The notes under the pieces: model-generated
Databases searched by the model: none
What the model was told of the DNA's origin: nothing
What the model saw: the letters and a program-made list of their open reading frames with translations, nothing else
Shown here: piece by piece, positions 13,115-16,979 of the stretch
How positions within the stretch are numbered: position 1 is the stretch's first letter
Layout of the letters: every line of letters begins with the position of its first letter
Position numbers and translations under genes: made by a program
DNA from: CAYGUI01 sp964353115
GTDB lineage: Bacteria; Pseudomonadota; Gammaproteobacteria; JAGOUU01
Assembly: GCA_964353115.1 (NCBI GenBank)
Contig: CAYGUI010000028.1
Location: 1-16,979, forward strand
DNA: 16,979 bases
Direction of reading: 5' to 3'

Positions 13115-15492
13115 AACTTCTTCCCAAACTCATCATCATAATTATGTACGCCGCGGCTTTTAATGAAGTTACCGATATCACCGCCATAACCATAACTAGT
13201 TAAACCTTTAAGCGCGAACTCTATAAATATGGAGCGATTATATTCGCGTTTGCTATCAACATTAGAGCGAACTAAAAGATAATGTCGAACTCCAGTGCGA
13301 ACGGCAAAGCAGCAGCTTTCATATTCTATGCCCGCTAAACTATCGACAATATAGTTATTTTTAAGGTTATATAAAGCAAATCCCAGCAAGTTCCAATTAA
13401 TATTCAATGGAAATTGTGTCGCAAGTTTTATTTCATGCAAATCATCACTGCAATTATTTACACCATCACATAATCGAGTGCCACTTGGCGTATATTGCAC
13501 ATCGCCATTGTGTAAAAAGCTATAACCAATCTCTATTAAACGCTGTTTGTTATAACTTGGCTTGCGATAATTAAAATATACCGTAGTTTTATAGTTAGTC
13601 CATGGCTCAGGAGTTATTAACTCTTCGATCCCTAAGGTTAAATGATCAGTTGGTACAAAATTTAAATGACTAGTTAGAGGTGAGAAGTGACTGTTTCCAG
13701 CAAAGGGGTTATCAGGATCTTTTAAGTCGACTCGGTTAGCATCAAATAAATAACTTTGTCCAATTTCTGCGGTTAATTTATTATGTCCCTCGATATCAAA
13801 GAAGTTGCTTGCAAGAGCATATGACACACCGTTTTGATTGCTTTGCCGATCAAAGCCACCAAATAAATTAGTGCGAAAGAGTTGCGCGTAGCTAAATCCA
13901 GCATAGCCAGAATCAAAACGTGGTAAATCACTTTGATTTTGATAAGGAACATAAATATAAAATAAGCGTGGCTCTAAAGTTTGGGTGTATAAATTATTTT
14001 TAAAATTAAAATCTCGTTCAAATACCAATCCTGTATCGATATTAAATATAGGGTGAGTTATGGCAGGTGCTTTGTCTTGTGGATTATTAAGATCTAATAG
14101 CTGATAATTTACTTGCTTAATCTCAAGGCTGGGTTTAAAAAATCCAGAATCATTTACAAAATTGTAGGTAAATTTAGGTGCGATAACTTCCCGTAAAGAA
14201 CTTTTATAATCAGTTGGTTTGGCATATTTTTCATCTTTATAAAAATATGAAAACTGTGAAGTTAATGAAAAATCTAATTTATCCCAAACTTTTGGATAAA
14301 AAGCATGTGTATTAAGTTGAGGTAATAATTTATACGGCTCCTCAACATATAAATCACTTGGGCGCAAAATTTGATAATTTTTAACTGTAATATTATTTTG
14401 CCAATGAGGATTGTGATAGCTCAACGTAGCTTGTTGCAATAGTTTGTTGATATTTCCTATTGCATAACTACCTTCTTTAAAATCTTCAGCAAATTTATCA
14501 TCAGAATCACGATTATAATTTACGGCAAAATCAAAATTCTTATTAAGTTTCGCATTATTTTTTGATTTAATAGCCCAACGAATATCACCAAATTTTTTAT
14601 CATACGGTAAAACCTGTGCGGTTATTTCGCCACGAGAATTTTCAGTTAAATAGCGAAATTCATTCGTAATTCTCGGGCCACGTTTTTGAATATATTCTGG
14701 TATGAAAGTATCGTCGTAATTTGGCGCTAAATTGAAATAATAAGGAATTCCAACCATCCAGCCATCGTCAGAAGAATTGTGAATGCCGGGGGCTAAAAAG
14801 CCCGAGGTTCGTCTTTTTTCAAGCTGAAAACTATAATAGGGTAAATACAATACCGGAGTATTTTTAATTAAAAATACGGCACTTTTGGCTGTACCACGAT
14901 TGTTAGGATAGTCAATCTCTAATTGCCGTGATTTAATTCGCCAGGCGTTATCATGTGGGCCACAAGTGGTATAGCTACCGTCTGTTATTGTGTATATTTC
15001 TTTTTTATGTGCAGTTATTTTTTTCGCAGTTCCACGTGCGTGCTGCTCATAAATATGATATTCAGAATTTTTAGCAACTAAATCTTCTTTTTCCACATCA
15101 TATTCAGCTTCACTACTAATAACTCCAACATCTTTTTGTTGCAGTTTTACATTTCCATAAAATTTTATTATTTTAAATTTACTAGTTTTTGGATCACGAT
15201 AAATAAATACTTTATCGCTATTTAATTCTCTATCTTGTTCGCGAAATACCACATTTCCAGTTAGTACCGACATGGCTTTTTGTGAATATGAAAAGCTGTC
15301 AGCAGAAATTTGATTTTCTGTCATCTTTTCAAATTCTGGGACGATGTACTTACCACCGCAAGGGGATTCATCATATGATAATTCCTCCCAGTCGTTTAGT
15401 TTTTTTGATTCCACCACGTTTACGGCATAAATATTTATGTTTGCAAGATAGCTTGAAAATATAAATAATATTGCAAAAATTCTTTTTAGCAT
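13111..15492 (-). CDS. lptD: LPS-assembly outer-membrane protein LptD
   Basis: LptD is the outer-membrane barrel that, plugged by the lipoprotein LptE, inserts lipopolysaccharide into the outer leaflet. The 793 residues are normal (784 in E. coli). A signal peptide is visible (MLKRIFAILFIFSSYLANINIYA). The periplasmic LptA/OstA-like domain (about 58-165) includes ADSFSYS, LTGNVVFREQDRELNSDKV and YGNVKLQQKDVGVISSEAE. The barrel follows, with RTSGFLAPG, IPYYFNLAPNYDDTFIPEY and a final aromatic-rich strand region. Four cysteines match the E. coli pattern for interdomain disulfides: C45, C177 and the adjacent pair C727-C728. An extra pair, C675 and C681, may form a loop disulfide. It is divergent from amgK across 48 bp and overlaps the inserted gene by 4 bp at its 3' end. 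Confidence 0.97.
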   Translation of the reverse strand: MLKRIFAILFIFSSYLANINIYAVNVVESKKLNDWEELSYDESPCGGKYIVPEFEKMTENQISADSFSYSQKAMSVLTGNVVFREQDRELNSDKVFIYRDPKTSKFKIIKFYGNVKLQQKDVGVISSEAEYDVEKEDLVAKNSEYHIYEQHARGTAKKITAHKKEIYTITDGSYTTCGPHDNAWRIKSRQLEIDYPNNRGTAKSAVFLIKNTPVLYLPYYSFQLEKRRTSGFLAPGIHNSSDDGWMVGIPYYFNLAPNYDDTFIPEYIQKRGPRITNEFRYLTENSRGEITAQVLPYDKKFGDIRWAIKSKNNAKLNKNFDFAVNYNRDSDDKFAEDFKEGSYAIGNINKLLQQATLSYHNPHWQNNITVKNYQILRPSDLYVEEPYKLLPQLNTHAFYPKVWDKLDFSLTSQFSYFYKDEKYAKPTDYKSSLREVIAPKFTYNFVNDSGFFKPSLEIKQVNYQLLDLNNPQDKAPAITHPIFNIDTGLVFERDFNFKNNLYTQTLEPRLFYIYVPYQNQSDLPRFDSGYAGFSYAQLFRTNLFGGFDRQSNQNGVSYALASNFFDIEGHNKLTAEIGQSYLFDANRVDLKDPDNPFAGNSHFSPLTSHLNFVPTDHLTLGIEELITPEPWTNYKTTVYFNYRKPSYNKQRLIEIGYSFLHNGDVQYTPSGTRLCDGVNNCSDDLHEIKLATQFPLNINWNLLGFALYNLKNNYIVDSLAGIEYESCCFAVRTGVRHYLLVRSNVDSKREYNRSIFIEFALKGLTSYGYGGDIGNFIKSRGVHNYDDEFGKKF

Positions 15493-15528
15493 CTATTTTT
15501 TTGTTAAAATTTAAGTAGCATATTATTC

Positions 15529-15534
15529 TATAAA
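15529..15534 (+). promoter_or_regulatory. Possible -10 box of amgK
   Basis: TATAAA, then 6 nt, then the ATG at 15541. It is one mismatch from TATAAT and again in the leaderless geometry. No Shine-Dalgarno is seen in the A-rich spacer. Confidence 0.35.
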
Positions 15535-15540
15535 AAAATC

Positions 15541-16575
15541 ATGATGGTTAACAGCAGAATCAAACAATTATCCTCTTGGGTGCAAAATAAATACCCTGAA
15601 GCATCTGAGTTAGTTGGTATTACTAATGATGCTAGTAATCGTAAATACTTTAAGTTTGACCATAATAATAAAAATTATTTAGCTGTTGATTCTCCACGGG
15701 AATTAGAAAAAAATTCAGAATTTGTTTTTTATCAAGATATTTTTAAAAATTTAAATATTTTAGTGCCAGATATTTATCATTATGATGAAAGCAGTGGTTT
15801 TTTTGTGATAAATCATTTTGGCGATAATATTTTTTTAAATGTATTAAATAAAAATACAGTAGATAATTTATATTCCAAAGCTCTTGAGCCTTTATATAAA
15901 CTTGCTAACTACAATGGTGAATATTTAGAAAAATACAGCGAAGAAAAATTAAAGCAAGAAATGGCGCTGTGCCATGAATGGTTAATAACTAAATATTTTA
16001 AGCTAGATAATATAAATCCTGAAATATTTAATGACGCTTATGAAATACTAACTAATAATATTTTAAATCAGCCGCAGGTTTTAATTCATAAAGATTATCA
16101 TTGTCGTAATATGCTGTTAACTTCAGATGATCAGGTTGCGGTGATAGACTTTCAAGATGCCATGCAAGGTCCGATAACTTATGACATAGTTTCACTGTTG
16201 CGCGATTGTTATATCGATTGGCCCGAGCAAAAAGTTTATGATTTTTTGAAAATTTATTTTGATAATTTGTATAAAGACCGTCACCACGAAGACCGTCACC
16301 ACGAAGACCGTCACCACGAAGACCGTCATTCCCGCGAAGGCGGGAATCCAGATCAAATAAGCTTCCAGCAATTCACTAAATATTTTGATTACATGACACT
16401 GCAACGTCATTTAAAAACTAGCGGGCAGTTTGCACGTTTTTACTTAAAAAATAACGACGATAGATATTTGCAGTATTTGCCACGAGTCCTGGGATATTTA
16501 AAATATGTTACTGGAAAATATCCCGAATTTAATAAATTACATAAAACTTTTATAATATGCGAGCAATTATTTTAG
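15541..16575 (+). CDS. amgK: N-acetylmuramate/N-acetylglucosamine anomeric kinase with repeat-peptide insertion
   Basis: AmgK phosphorylates MurNAc (and GlcNAc) at C1, the first step of the MurU shunt that recycles peptidoglycan sugar to UDP-MurNAc. It has the aminoglycoside-phosphotransferase kinase fold: a nucleotide-binding N-lobe with DASNRKYFKF (30-39), the catalytic loop HKDYHCRN (183-190, D185 and N190) and the metal-binding IDFQDA with D203. It is followed by murU with a 19-bp overlap, which supports the AmgK assignment over a generic phosphotransferase. Residues 246-272 are a foreign insert (DRHHE three times, then DRHSREGGNPDQ) encoded by a 15-bp tandem repeat and a palindromic element. 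It lies in the C-lobe between helices, where a loop could tolerate it. Met1 and Met2 are both possible starts. The length of 344 is normal once the insert is removed. Confidence 0.88.
   Translation: MMVNSRIKQLSSWVQNKYPEASELVGITNDASNRKYFKFDHNNKNYLAVDSPRELEKNSEFVFYQDIFKNLNILVPDIYHYDESSGFFVINHFGDNIFLNVLNKNTVDNLYSKALEPLYKLANYNGEYLEKYSEEKLKQEMALCHEWLITKYFKLDNINPEIFNDAYEILTNNILNQPQVLIHKDYHCRNMLLTSDDQVAVIDFQDAMQGPITYDIVSLLRDCYIDWPEQKVYDFLKIYFDNLYKDRHHEDRHHEDRHHEDRHSREGGNPDQISFQQFTKYFDYMTLQRHLKTSGQFARFYLKNNDDRYLQYLPRVLGYLKYVTGKYPEFNKLHKTFIICEQLF
16276..16320 (+). repeat. 15-bp tandem repeat inside amgK
   Basis: Three exact copies of GACCGTCACCACGAA, followed by a fourth partial copy that continues into the palindromic element. 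Each copy encodes DRHHE in the amgK frame. The unit looks like the outer end of the palindrome (GACCGTCATTCCCGCGAA) with a short internal deletion. Confidence 0.92.
16321..16349 (-). repeat. Small palindromic repeat (REP-like) inside amgK
   Basis: The arms ATTCCCGC (16328-16335) and GCGGGAAT (16340-16347) flank the loop GAAG. The reverse complement matches the ackA copy, including the flanking GG and GACGG, except for one loop base. In amgK it is translated as DRHSREGGNP without breaking the frame. Confidence 0.88.
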
Positions 16576-16979
16576 CGGCGGGTTTTGGTACCCGCTTAAA
16601 GCCTTTAACGGATAAAACCCCCAAGCCATTATTAAAAATAAAAAATAAAAGTATTTTAGAGAATATAATAATTTCTTTAAAACAAGCTGATATTACGGAA
16701 ATAGTAATTAACTTGCATCATTTGAAAGATCAAATAATAAATGAAATTGGTTATGGCGATAAATTTGGTGTAAAGATTACTTACTCGATAGAAGATGAAA
16801 TATTAGATTCTGGTGGTGGAATAGCTAATGCTTTATATCATTTGGGGCAAGAGCCATTTATTGTTATAAACGGTGATATTTATACTGATTATAATTTTGC
16901 AAAATTAAAAAGTATTAATCTTGATAAAAACTTGGGATATTTAGTTATAAAAAACTGTGATTATAAGCAAGATTTTAGT
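16557..16979 (+). CDS. murU: N-acetylmuramate alpha-1-phosphate uridylyltransferase, C-terminus cut by window edge
   Basis: MurU joins MurNAc alpha-1-phosphate and UTP to give UDP-MurNAc, bypassing de novo synthesis by MurA/MurB. The 141 codons present begin MRAIILAAGFGTRLKPLTD and continue TPKPLLKI, the nucleotidyltransferase signature. IVINLHHLKDQI, DSGGGIANAL (substrate loop; family members usually have ETGGGI) and the metal-binding INGDI follow. The ATG at 16557 gives the exact family start and overlaps the end of amgK by 19 bp, implying translational coupling. The 5' two thirds or so of the gene is in the window. A generic sugar-1-phosphate nucleotidyltransferase is the alternative, but the pairing with AmgK next to lptD favours MurU. 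Confidence 0.9.
   Translation, partial: MRAIILAAGFGTRLKPLTDKTPKPLLKIKNKSILENIIISLKQADITEIVINLHHLKDQIINEIGYGDKFGVKITYSIEDEILDSGGGIANALYHLGQEPFIVINGDIYTDYNFAKLKSINLDKNLGYLVIKNCDYKQDFS

Noticed and set aside
16276..16349. CRISPR-like array
   Set aside because: The 15-bp units are directly adjacent with no spacers and lie in a coding frame. No cas genes are present.
16192..16410. Minus-strand open frame with WIPAFAGMT and repeated FVVTV
   Set aside because: It is the reverse reading of the palindromic and 15-bp repeats inside amgK. This peptide type is a common false gene wherever such repeats occur.

Overview
The window is an AT-rich draft scaffold (about one third G+C by eye, two N-gaps) from a gammaproteobacterium. 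The lineage is suggested by the gene order murU/amgK - lptD - surA - rsmA - apaH, a conserved gammaproteobacterial neighbourhood, here with amgK-murU divergent from the others. Several added genes look like products of a host-associated or intracellular bacterium: four tandem Sel1-repeat genes, a repeat protein ending in a eukaryote-type U-box, and a membrane protein with a poly-alanine tail. A Legionellales-like (Legionella/Coxiella/Rickettsiella) relative is the best guess. This is inference; nothing here fixes the genus.

Layout. Positions 1-939 (-) hold the start of a YihY-family membrane protein, divergent from ackA (1004-2107) and pta (2319-4364), the acetate/acetyl-phosphate/acetyl-CoA pair. 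Between ackA and pta lie a palindromic repeat, a 45-bp direct repeat and a 10-N gap that looks like a badly closed contig join. Positions 4397-8180 (+) are four Sel1-repeat genes, three of which share a C-terminal tail of about 33 residues. On the minus strand follow apaH (8164-8979), a U-box protein with 81-residue repeats interrupted by a 100-N gap (9000-9862), rsmA (9939-10712) and surA (10702-11979). A plus-strand orphan membrane protein (12149-13114) sits between surA and lptD (13111-15492, -). Last come amgK (15541-16575) and murU (16557 to the edge), the MurNAc recycling pair.

How the genes work together. lptD and surA serve outer-membrane biogenesis, and SurA is known to help fold LptD. 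rsmA and apaH are housekeeping (16S rRNA dimethylation, Ap4A hydrolysis). amgK-murU rebuild UDP-MurNAc from recycled wall sugar. The effector-like genes have been inserted into, or next to, this old cluster: the U-box gene between rsmA and apaH, the membrane gene between lptD and surA, and the Sel1 array against the 3' end of apaH. pdxA and apaG, often part of this cluster, are absent from it.

Two themes cut across the window. Several genes carry a TATAAT-like box 6-7 nt before the ATG, the geometry expected for leaderless mRNAs. A small palindromic repeat has entered two housekeeping genes in frame: it forms the C-terminus of AckA and an internal loop of AmgK.
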